61,456 nucleotides of DNA from Bacillota bacterium (GTDB lineage Bacteria > Bacillota > Clostridia > Christensenellales > SZUA-584): NCBI GenBank assembly GCA_023416745.1, contig JAEZHF010000099.1, forward strand, positions 1 to 61,456. Reading direction: 5' to 3'. The position numbers and the translations under genes are program-made. Position 1 is the stretch's first letter; the number at the start of each line of letters is the position of its first letter. Below, in pieces: positions 49,812 through 57,233 of the stretch. The notes under the pieces were generated by a model. It saw nothing but the letters and a program-made list of their open reading frames with translations, was not told the origin of the DNA and did no database searches.

Positions 49812-50801
49812 TTAAACCTTGTGTGCCCGCGCCGCACGATGCCAGCGCACCATGTCGCGTATCGTTCGGATGAGCGGGCGCGGCTTGTAACCCAGCTGCT
49901 CCTGTGCCTTCTCGCAGGATATGTTGGAGTTGGACATCAGCACGTCCACCGAGTATTTGGACAGCACTGGCTTCTTTCCGGCAATGGCGTAATAAACTGG
50001 CGCCAGCGCCGCCGCGATCTTTACCAGCACGCGCGGCACACGTCGGCTGCGTATCGTGTGGCCGGTGGTCTGCTCCACAGCATCCATGATGTCCTTCAGA
50101 CTGGATATGCAGCCCGAAATGATGTACCCCTGGCCCTTCTCGCCCGACTTCCACGCACGGTATATGCCTTCCGCCACATCGCGCACGTCCACGAAATCAT
50201 ACTTGCCGTCGAAGTAATACTGCGGCTTGCCCGCATCGATATAACCTTTGATGGCGCTGCCGGTGTACGATGAGCGGAAGTCGAACGGACCGATGACTCC
50301 GGTCGGAAACACGATCACCGCGTCAAGTCCCTTCTGTATCGCATTGATCACCTCAATGGTGCCCATTGCCTTAGACTTGGCATACGCCCCCGGCAGATTG
50401 TTAAAGTCAGGGTCCAGTGTCTCGTCAATAACGCCCGCCTCGGGCTCTTTGAGCGCGTGCACGCTGGACACATGCACCAGCCTCTTCACGCTTTTTTCGA
50501 GGCACGCCTGCACCACGTTGCGCGTGCCGCCTACGTTGATGTCGTACACCTGCTTTTTACGCACGCCGGATATCTGAACCAGCCCCGCAAGATGGAACAC
50601 GGTGTCACAACCACGCACTGCTGCAGACACAGCAAACGGATCGCGGATGTCGCCCCGCACCACCTCTTTCGCATACCGCTCGATATACGATATATCCTCG
50701 TCCTCCTGCACAAACACGCGCAGGTCCTTATGTCCCCTTTTGTAGAGCAGCTTCACCAGCACATTGCCGATATGTCCGCCCGCTCCTGTCACCAGTATCA
50801 T
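49812..50801 (-). CDS. NAD-dependent epimerase/dehydratase (extended SDR), copy 1
   Basis: A 329-residue extended short-chain dehydrogenase. ILVTGAGGHIGNVL binds NAD(P); DTVFHLAGLVQ, VHVSSVHAL (catalytic Ser) and YAKSKAMGT (YxxxK catalytic pair) are in order; IVFPTGVIGPFDFR follows. Related to dihydroflavonol-reductase-like and 3-beta-HSD-like proteins; the substrate is unknown. It is strikingly similar to the next gene. A GGAGGC/GCCTCC hairpin (49763-49780) lies past its end. Confidence 0.87.
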   Translation of the reverse strand: MILVTGAGGHIGNVLVKLLYKRGHKDLRVFVQEDEDISYIERYAKEVVRGDIRDPFAVSAAVRGCDTVFHLAGLVQISGVRKKQVYDINVGGTRNVVQACLEKSVKRLVHVSSVHALKEPEAGVIDETLDPDFNNLPGAYAKSKAMGTIEVINAIQKGLDAVIVFPTGVIGPFDFRSSYTGSAIKGYIDAGKPQYYFDGKYDFVDVRDVAEGIYRAWKSGEKGQGYIISGCISSLKDIMDAVEQTTGHTIRSRRVPRVLVKIAAALAPVYYAIAGKKPVLSKYSVDVLMSNSNISCEKAQEQLGYKPRPLIRTIRDMVRWHRAARAHKV

Positions 50802-50931
50802 ATGTTGATCCTCCCCTTGTTTACAATAAATGATGGCATTTTGAGAAGATTCATCATCATACTACTGGTATTCTGACTCTATTATACCCCCGATTAAAGG
50901 CCGCGCTGTGAATATTATGTTAATAAAATAC

Positions 50932-50955
50932 ACCCCGAAAGTTTTTTCAGGGTGC
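50932..50955 (-). terminator. Terminator after epimerase copy 2
   Basis: Minus strand CACCC...GAAA/TTTC...GGGTG with one mismatch, followed by TATTTTATT; it separates the two epimerase genes. Confidence 0.55.
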
Positions 50956-50979
50956 TAACAAATCAGTTTCAAGGCTTGC

Positions 50980-51966
50980 TCAGACAGAGGCACTTTGGTC
51001 CTGATACCATTTCACTGCATCGCTGAGCGACTCGGCGACCGGGCGAGGCGCGTAACCCAGCTTGGCCTTCGCCTTGTCCGAGGTTATCCTGTCCCTGGAC
51101 ACCAGCAAATCCACCGTGTCCTGCGTCAGTACCGGCGGCCTGCCCGCCAGCGCGTAAAACACGGGCGCGACAGCCGCCCCCGTGCGCACCACAAACAGCG
51201 GCATCCGCACCGTATTAAACTCGCGTCCGGCGCTGCGCCCTATTGTTTCTATCATATCGCGCAGCGTGCAGCGATCCCCCGCCAGTATATACCCCTGCCC
51301 CTTTTCGCCCATCTGCCAAGCGCGGAACAGGCCGTCCGCCACGTCGCGCACGTCCACAAAGTCGTAGCCGCCATCGAAATAAAGGTGCGTATCCCCCGGG
51401 GCTTTTATGTACTTTTGCAGCATCGTACCCGCAAGCGAGGAGCGATAGTCATACGGCCCGATCACACCGGTGGGATAAACGATCACCGCGTCGAGTCCCT
51501 GCCTGCACGCCTCCAGCACCGCCTTGGTGCCCTGCAGCTTGGAGCGTCCATAGTCGTCTGATGGGAAGCCGCACGTCTCGACCTGTGACTCGTCCAGTGC
51601 ACCGCCGTTCACAGGAGCCAGCGCGTGTATGCTGGACGCGTACACGAGCCGCTTCACGCCGTGTTCCAGACAGGCTAAAGCCACGTTGCGCGCGCCGCCC
51701 GCGTTGATGTCGTACAGCCGTTTCTTGTTGGAGCGATCCACCTGAATGTAGCCCGCCAGATGAAATACGTCAGTGCAGCCCTTCACCGCCTCGGACACCG
51801 CCTTGGGATCGCATATATCCACCCGGACGATCTCTTTTGCGTACGGTTCAATATGCGCCGTATTTGTGCCCTGCACCATCAACCGCAGATCTGTATGGCC
51901 GTTCTGGTGCAACAAAGCAGCCAGCACGTTGCCAATGTGCCCGCTTGCGCCCGTTATCAGTATCAT
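50980..51966 (-). CDS. NAD-dependent epimerase/dehydratase (extended SDR), copy 2
   Basis: A 328-residue paralogue of copy 1 with the same sequence of motifs: ILITGASGHIGNVLAALL, DVFHLAGYIQV, VYASSIHALAPV, YGRSKLQGT and VYPTGVIGPYDYRSS. The ATG at 51966 follows GGAGGGCGCA. The two tandem genes have separate terminators, so they may be regulated apart. They probably diverged in substrate; the region between NAD site and YxxxK differs most. Confidence 0.87.
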   Translation of the reverse strand: MILITGASGHIGNVLAALLHQNGHTDLRLMVQGTNTAHIEPYAKEIVRVDICDPKAVSEAVKGCTDVFHLAGYIQVDRSNKKRLYDINAGGARNVALACLEHGVKRLVYASSIHALAPVNGGALDESQVETCGFPSDDYGRSKLQGTKAVLEACRQGLDAVIVYPTGVIGPYDYRSSLAGTMLQKYIKAPGDTHLYFDGGYDFVDVRDVADGLFRAWQMGEKGQGYILAGDRCTLRDMIETIGRSAGREFNTVRMPLFVVRTGAAVAPVFYALAGRPPVLTQDTVDLLVSRDRITSDKAKAKLGYAPRPVAESLSDAVKWYQDQSASV

Positions 51967-52005
51967 TGCGCCCTCCAAAAATTATAGAGATGATTCCGTA
52001 TGCAA

Positions 52006-52035
52006 AACCGCCGGACGCATTGGTTCCCGGCGGTT
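52006..52035 (-). terminator. Terminator of the three-gene membrane-protein operon
   Basis: AACCGCCGG...CCGGCGGTT, 9 bp, followed on the minus strand by TTTGC. Confidence 0.7.
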
Positions 52036-52051
52036 CACAAGCTAAAGTTTT

Positions 52052-52744
52052 CTAATCAATGTCCGTGTTATCACGGCGGACGCGCACCTGAATTTTGTCC
52101 TTGGGCGCTTCACCCGGCCTTTCGCGGTTGATGCGGGTGGGTATAAAATCATCGTCCTCCGAGAATTCAGGCGGTGAGTACGGTCTGTATCCCGTCCTCA
52201 CGGGCGCGGCGTCTTTATCGGGTATGAACGCCATGATACCAGCCGCAGCCAGCAGCAGGCAGGCCAGCACCGTCGGCATTGCGGTACCCGTAAAGAAGGA
52301 GCCGATGAGCAGCAGCAACGAGGACACCAGCATCATCACGCCGCCCGAGGTAGGCTTTCTGCGCGCCGACAGCGATCCGAAGAAGGCCACGAACGCCAGC
52401 GCAATGCTGAGCACGATGATCACCGACGAGACGACTGCGTTCAGCCCAATGCGGTATATGAACAGCGCCGACTTCCCGTAGACGCCGTCGTCCAGCGGCA
52501 GACGGCTGTCGTCAGCCACCTCTTGGGCAAAATCCTCATAAGCGCCGTGGTTTAAGGATGGCCATTCGTCCTGCGCGAACATCTCCCCCATCGCAACAAT
52601 ATTCTCGTTTTCCAGCTCACTCCCGATATCGCTGACCACCGAATCCACGATACCGGCAGGCACGGTATAGAGCATCAGCAGCGTACAGATGAGCGCCAGT
52701 ATGCCGCCTGCATACCCCAGAATAAACCCGGTCCGCTTCATCAC
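52052..52744 (-). CDS. Membrane protein, third of three related genes
   Basis: A 230-residue protein. One N-terminal helix (KRTGFILGYAGGILALICTLLMLY), an extracellular segment of about 70 residues with many acidic positions, then three helices (about 110-175) and a charged cytosolic tail with RINRERPGEAPKDK. It overlaps the middle gene by 4 bases. It resembles DUF4064-like four-helix proteins, but that assignment is weak. Function unknown. Confidence 0.6.
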   Translation of the reverse strand: MMKRTGFILGYAGGILALICTLLMLYTVPAGIVDSVVSDIGSELENENIVAMGEMFAQDEWPSLNHGAYEDFAQEVADDSRLPLDDGVYGKSALFIYRIGLNAVVSSVIIVLSIALAFVAFFGSLSARRKPTSGGVMMLVSSLLLLIGSFFTGTAMPTVLACLLLAAAGIMAFIPDKDAAPVRTGYRPYSPPEFSEDDDFIPTRINRERPGEAPKDKIQVRVRRDNTDID

Positions 52745-53346
52745 AGCACCTCCCTGACGCGGCTCACTTCGCCTGCGTGCGCATCGTCCGGCTTTTTAAG
52801 CAGCACCAGCGAGCCGATCAGCATCAACAGCGACGCCACCGCCATCGGCAGCACGGAGCCGCCCAGCACGCCAAAGCCCAGCGTCAGTATGGAACAGACC
52901 AGTATCGTTACCGCCCCGGCTTTGAGACGCACGCGCGCCAACTGTGCTGCGGCCAGCGCCGCCACGGATGCCAGCACACTCATTGCCATGCCGATGTAAA
53001 GTCGAAGCTCTAAGCCCTCCCACTTGGCCACGATGGCAGCCATGTCGGCAAATGCTTTGCTGTCGTACTTGTCCGCCAGAGTTTCCAGGTCTTCCGAGGT
53101 CGTTTCAGTCAGCACCACTTTATAATCGTCCACGTACGTGGAGAGGTCCGTCTTCAAAAACACTGCCGCATCGTGATATTTGCCCAACAGCTCCCACATG
53201 CTGCCCACGCGGTCACCGCGCTCCTCAAAAAAACGCGACAGATCGCCGCCGAGTGCCCACAGGAAGCTGGTCAGCAGCATCAGCATGGAAAACACCAATG
53301 CCAGCACCGCCCCTGTCATGCTCGTTAAATAACCGTTACGGCTCAT
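52741..53346 (-). CDS. Membrane protein, second of three related genes
   Basis: A 201-residue protein with the same plan: first helix (NGYLTSMTGAVLALVFSMLML), an outer segment of about 90 residues (LSRFFEERGDRVGSMWELLGKY), then three closely packed helices and a short tail (LLKKPDDAHAGEVSRV). The ATG at 53346 overlaps the preceding stop codon by one base. Possibly paralogous to both neighbours. Confidence 0.6.
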   Translation of the reverse strand: MSRNGYLTSMTGAVLALVFSMLMLLTSFLWALGGDLSRFFEERGDRVGSMWELLGKYHDAAVFLKTDLSTYVDDYKVVLTETTSEDLETLADKYDSKAFADMAAIVAKWEGLELRLYIGMAMSVLASVAALAAAQLARVRLKAGAVTILVCSILTLGFGVLGGSVLPMAVASLLMLIGSLVLLKKPDDAHAGEVSRVREVL

Positions 53347-53678
53347 CACTTTTTCTCCATCTCGTATTTTACCGGCACCAGCGCCAGCACCACGGCCATG
53401 ATATAAACCACCGCGGATATCGACTGCCACGGGAAACCGAACAACATCACAGAAGTTGTTGCCAGCAGCATCATAACCGATCCGGCGATATGGTGCTTCA
53501 TAACGCTCAGCGCGCCGATGATGCCCAGAATATTAGCCCCCAGCAATATGTAGCCGGAACACGCGGAAGCAGCCAGCGTATCCTCCAGATAGTGCGTCAC
53601 GCCCATAAATGACAGCGCCGTTAGTACCAGTCCGCTGATACTGGCAATCAACCCCAGCGTGAGCTCAGTCTTTCTCAT
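53346..53678 (-). CDS. Membrane protein, first of three related genes
   Basis: A 110-residue, four-helix protein (RKTELTLGLIASISGLVLTAL, then a short external loop, then helices at about 40-105). It keeps the membrane core of its two neighbours but lacks their long outer segments, so it may be the minimal member. The ATG at 53678 (MRKTEL) is chosen because it precedes the hydrophobic core; GGGAAGGGAA lies just upstream. DUF4064-like at best. Confidence 0.6.
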   Translation of the reverse strand: MRKTELTLGLIASISGLVLTALSFMGVTHYLEDTLAASACSGYILLGANILGIIGALSVMKHHIAGSVMMLLATTSVMLFGFPWQSISAVVYIMAVVLALVPVKYEMEKK

Positions 53679-53791
53679 ACGGTTCCCTTCCCTTGCCTTC
53701 CGTTTGCCGGAAAATCTGCATAATGTATTATACAACAACAGCCCGGCAAAGGCAACGCGGACCGCATCTGAAGGCTTGTCCAACCGTCAGG

Positions 53792-53820
53792 ATAAAAAAA
53801 CACCGCTGGTTTAAGCGGCG
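53792..53820 (-). terminator. spoIIID terminator
   Basis: Minus strand CGCCGC-UUAAACCA-GCGGUG followed by seven U. Confidence 0.7.
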
Positions 53821-53824
53821 GAGT

Positions 53825-54073
53825 CTACTGGCTCTTATATTTCATCCGCGTGGCATTGCCGCCCCGGATGTGCCGCTCATCCTTGTTCTTCTTGAGCACC
53901 TCCGACACCTGTTTGGCAGTGGACGGCGATATCATATACAGCCGCTCGGTCAAGTCTTTGTGTACTGTGGATTTTGATGTCCCAAAGGCTTTTGCTGCAA
54001 GCCTGACGGTTGCGCCGCTTTCCAGAACGTAATCGGCAATGCGCATCACCCTGTCCTCGATATATTCCTTCAT
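53825..54073 (-). CDS. spoIIID: Stage III sporulation regulator SpoIIID
   Basis: An 82-residue mother-cell transcription factor that adjusts SigE-dependent genes and sigK. KEYIEDRVMRIADYV, the helix-turn-helix TVRLAAKAFGTSKSTVHKDLTERL and the basic C-terminus RHIRGGNATRMKYK match SpoIIID along the whole length. AAAGGGG precedes the ATG. A SigE-like promoter lies at 54105-54134. It is strong evidence that the organism forms, or recently formed, endospores. Confidence 0.96.
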   Translation of the reverse strand: MKEYIEDRVMRIADYVLESGATVRLAAKAFGTSKSTVHKDLTERLYMISPSTAKQVSEVLKKNKDERHIRGGNATRMKYKSQ

Positions 54074-54104
54074 AAAAGAAGCCCCTTTCGTACATACTTG
54101 TTAC

Positions 54105-54134
54105 ATGTGTATGTCCGAAAAAGGGCTTGTATGA
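54105..54134 (-). promoter_or_regulatory. Candidate SigE-type promoter of spoIIID
   Basis: Minus strand TCATACA (54128-54134), 14-nt spacer, CATACACAT (54105-54113), close to the SigE pattern of Bacillus. An ACATAC/GTATGT dyad overlaps the -10 region and could be an autoregulatory site. Confidence 0.45.
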
Positions 54135-54207
54135 AAATATTCATTTGTTTTTGAGCATAACCCGTTACACCATTGCCGGCGGCAGCACCCGTTTGCGCGC
54201 ACGGCGG

Positions 54208-55806
54208 CTAATCGACCCGCCTCATCAGCTCCCAAAATTCATCCGCCGGCATTTTAAGCCCGTCGCAGACGTATATGGGAATATCATTCTCAAAATATAG
54301 GGCATAATTTGTATGCGAACCGCCCACCACCTCCACTTCCTCGAAAAGCTCCATCATCTGCGATGTCAGCGTATGCTGCATCCCTACCATGATAATAGGA
54401 CCGCCGCTATAGCCGTCGTTGCCCCAGTCATAGAAGCCCAAATGCCCGCTGATGGGTGACGGAATGCCGTACTCCTCCGAATAGTAATCGATGCTGCCCG
54501 CTTCAAAATAATGCAGGCAGAATATCTTGCATTCTTTTCGCTTGGCTTCAGGCAGAGAATAATACGCGCCGGCAACGGTTTTCGTCATCTCCTCCCAACC
54601 CAACCGGCCCGCATGCAAAAAACCGTTGGCTGCGTTATCAAACTGAATCAAGCGCGAAATGCCCAGTATATTGTTGTATGCGATCGTATCCCGGGGGGCT
54701 AATAAGGGAACATTAATGGGCACCAGGGCGATACCCAGCAGGCACACAAGCGCAAGGTAAGCCATTTTGAGCGCCACGGCCCGCGGACTTTTCTTTGCTT
54801 TCTGCGCATCAGCATCGGCAGCGGGCAGTTCTTTGGGTGTCTTGCGGAAATTGTTCTCCATGCAGACCGCGCCAAAGGCGGTAAGTGGCAGCAACACACC
54901 TGCCAGCGCGTAGAACTTGATGTACATCACCGAAGCCAGCCCAAAATAGACAACAAATGCCCACGCGAACGGTCTGAACGTCCTTCCCCGCTTCGCAAAC
55001 AGAAACGCAAGCCCTGATCCCCACAAAATCAGCGAGAAGAGGTTCATGGCCACAGCAATGTTCAATAGCAGCTGCCCGGGTGACGGCATGAGTGTCCGGT
55101 GCTGCCTGTACCCTTGAAGATACTCCACGATGGGAAAATCGCGCACCGCCTGCCATACGATATATGGCATTAAGCAGCCGATTGCAATGGCAGCAGCTAT
55201 CCAAAACCATTTATTCTTCAAATGCTTCCGCTGTCGCGTCAGCAGCAGCCCGGTCACCAGCGCCAGTATCATAAACCCCATCGTGATCTTAACCATCAAT
55301 CCGATTCCGGCCATAAGCCCAAATAACACCCAAACCTTAGGCGCGTCTTCACCGGCCAGTATACGCGCCGACATGAAAATCACGACTGAGGACATCAGCT
55401 GATCGAACACGTCGTAGGTAAACATGCTTGAAATCGCCATAAACATGGGAGCCATCATCACCGCCAGCGCAGTAAAGCACTGAGCAAACTTTCCGCCACC
55501 CATTTTCCGTGCCGTCATCGCCGCAAAGAACATAGTGAAGCTTCCGGCCAGCGCCGGAAACACATGCATGGCTTGAACCGAATCGCCAAGCAGCAGCCGG
55601 GACAGTGCCATGAGCCATGCCGTAACGGGCGCGACATCTACATACCCGAAATCCAGATGGTTACTCATGGAATAGTAATAGGCTTCATCCATAAAGAGGC
55701 CATACTGCCATTCCGTCACCATATGAAAGACAAAGTTCAATATCATGAAATAAATGATGAGTGCTGTAACGCTGGTGAGGGCGGCTCTTGTCAACTGTTT
55801 TTTCAT
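54208..55806 (-). CDS. GT39-type membrane glycosyltransferase (ArnT/PMT-like)
   Basis: A 532-residue protein with about 10-12 membrane helices. The first outer loop has MDEAYYYSMSNHLDFGYVD, the Asp/Glu pair used for catalysis in GT-C enzymes, followed by APVTAWLMALSRLLLGDS. The C-terminal 120 residues are soluble and outside (FCLHYFEAGSIDYYSEEYG). It probably transfers a sugar from a polyprenyl phosphate to a surface acceptor. The ATG at 55806 has AGGGGG upstream. It stands alone between spoIIID and the cohesin gene. Confidence 0.85.
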   Translation of the reverse strand: MKKQLTRAALTSVTALIIYFMILNFVFHMVTEWQYGLFMDEAYYYSMSNHLDFGYVDVAPVTAWLMALSRLLLGDSVQAMHVFPALAGSFTMFFAAMTARKMGGGKFAQCFTALAVMMAPMFMAISSMFTYDVFDQLMSSVVIFMSARILAGEDAPKVWVLFGLMAGIGLMVKITMGFMILALVTGLLLTRQRKHLKNKWFWIAAAIAIGCLMPYIVWQAVRDFPIVEYLQGYRQHRTLMPSPGQLLLNIAVAMNLFSLILWGSGLAFLFAKRGRTFRPFAWAFVVYFGLASVMYIKFYALAGVLLPLTAFGAVCMENNFRKTPKELPAADADAQKAKKSPRAVALKMAYLALVCLLGIALVPINVPLLAPRDTIAYNNILGISRLIQFDNAANGFLHAGRLGWEEMTKTVAGAYYSLPEAKRKECKIFCLHYFEAGSIDYYSEEYGIPSPISGHLGFYDWGNDGYSGGPIIMVGMQHTLTSQMMELFEEVEVVGGSHTNYALYFENDIPIYVCDGLKMPADEFWELMRRVD

Positions 55807-55916
55807 CGCACTTCCCCCTAGTATTGAATAGAATAACTTCAATAATAAAATATTACATTGTTTATTTTTTACAATATGTTTTTGTTATTAAGGATGGAAA
55901 GCCAGTGGTTTGCGAA

Positions 55917-55955
55917 AATAAAAAACGCCCGCTGTCGTTGTTCACAAGCGGGCGT
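55917..55955 (-). terminator. Terminator of the SpoIID-cohesin operon
   Basis: ACGCCCGCT...AGCGGGCGT, 9 bp, followed on the minus strand by TTTTTTATTTT. Confidence 0.85.
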
Positions 55956-55998
55956 GATATCTTCGCTTCAGGCAGTCTTGGAGCTCTGCAGCCTGGTT

Positions 55999-57222
55999 TT
56001 ACATCCCAGCGTCCTGCCCGGTCTTGTTTTTCACCTTGATCCTATGGGAAACGCCAACGCGGCTGCTGCGGGCGTAAAGCACCGCCAGTACGACCACCGC
56101 AGCAGCAATCACAGTCCCTGCCGTACACAGCGCAATGAATACGGGCAGGGCTAACAGTATGCCCGCGCCTGCTTCTTCTGCCTCAGGCAGAGCAGCTGCA
56201 GGCTTGTTCGTGACTGCCGCCTCCGGCTCTTTTGCTATCTCCGGCGAAGACACGGGCTGCGCCATGTAGCTCTGAACCGACTTGTCATCCATATTGTACA
56301 GATAAAAGCCTGTTTTTCCGGCACCATTGCGGGCGTACACAAGATAGACATCTTGCGCCCCGGGCGCTTGCCACGCCGGCATCTCCCGCTCCTTCCAGCT
56401 GATCACCGCTTCGTGATAACCTTCGGGCGGCTGAATAGTCTCATCAGGCCAAAGCAGTGTAAATTCCGCCAGCGCCGAGGTGATGGTGACATACGGATAA
56501 AGCGTATTCTTTTCCGCGTTGTAGATGTAGTATCCGGCATTTCCGCCCGTTTCGTCGGACAGATACAGCAATATAATGTCATCGCTGTCCGGCACCGCTG
56601 CGGCGTTCACGTATTCTCCGCCGTATTGCACCTGCTTGTCTGCAAAACCCGAGGGTAGCGTCAGGCTGCTGAGCGACCGCCAGACATACATCGGAGCCGC
56701 TGCACCCAATACGTTTTCGGCAGGCACACCCGTCTGCGACAGGCTGACCGGCGGCTTAGTCCCGGCATCACCCGGATCATTGACGGCGTCCGCAGGCGCG
56801 ATGGACACACTCACGCCCGCCTGCGCGTTCTCCAGCGGTTGACCATCGTAGTCAAGCATGCTGTTCATCGACACAGAGATCTCCGCTTCCCCGTCGCCGA
56901 TGGCCGCGAAGCTGATCACCGCTGTCAGCGAATCCGACCCGCCGCTCTGTGCCGAGATCATGTTGATTCGCCCATCCGCCGCACCACCACTGCCGCTGAC
57001 GAATGACAGCAGAGCTGGATCGTAGGTGAACATGCCGTCAGCCACCGCGATATGTTTTGCTGATACGACAACGGTAACCGTCACTTTGTCCCCCACCTTA
57101 ACCGAGGTAGAATCCGCAGTTACGGCGACGTCTGTCGCAAACGCAACCGCCGGAACGGCCAGCATGACCACCAGCACTATTATGACAGCCAGCCCTCTTC
57201 GGGATCTTGTTTTGCGTTTCAC
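55999..57222 (-). CDS. Membrane-anchored protein with a cohesin-like domain
   Basis: A 407-residue protein. A signal peptide (about 1-30) is followed by a cohesin-like beta sandwich (about 31-145): STSVKVGDKVTVTVVVSA, FTYDPALLSFVSGSG and a closing strand before AGVSVSIAP. Two related segments come next (about 185-250 and 255-320), each with a YYIYN/FYLYN motif. A membrane helix (about 350-385) and basic tail anchor it to the cell. It starts 12 bases after the dockerin-bearing SpoIID gene, so the two probably pair on the surface. The cohesin call rests on pattern only. Confidence 0.7.
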   Translation of the reverse strand: MKRKTRSRRGLAVIIVLVVMLAVPAVAFATDVAVTADSTSVKVGDKVTVTVVVSAKHIAVADGMFTYDPALLSFVSGSGGAADGRINMISAQSGGSDSLTAVISFAAIGDGEAEISVSMNSMLDYDGQPLENAQAGVSVSIAPADAVNDPGDAGTKPPVSLSQTGVPAENVLGAAAPMYVWRSLSSLTLPSGFADKQVQYGGEYVNAAAVPDSDDIILLYLSDETGGNAGYYIYNAEKNTLYPYVTITSALAEFTLLWPDETIQPPEGYHEAVISWKEREMPAWQAPGAQDVYLVYARNGAGKTGFYLYNMDDKSVQSYMAQPVSSPEIAKEPEAAVTNKPAAALPEAEEAGAGILLALPVFIALCTAGTVIAAAVVVLAVLYARSSRVGVSHRIKVKNKTGQDAGM

Positions 57223-57233
57223 CGGCTAACCTC

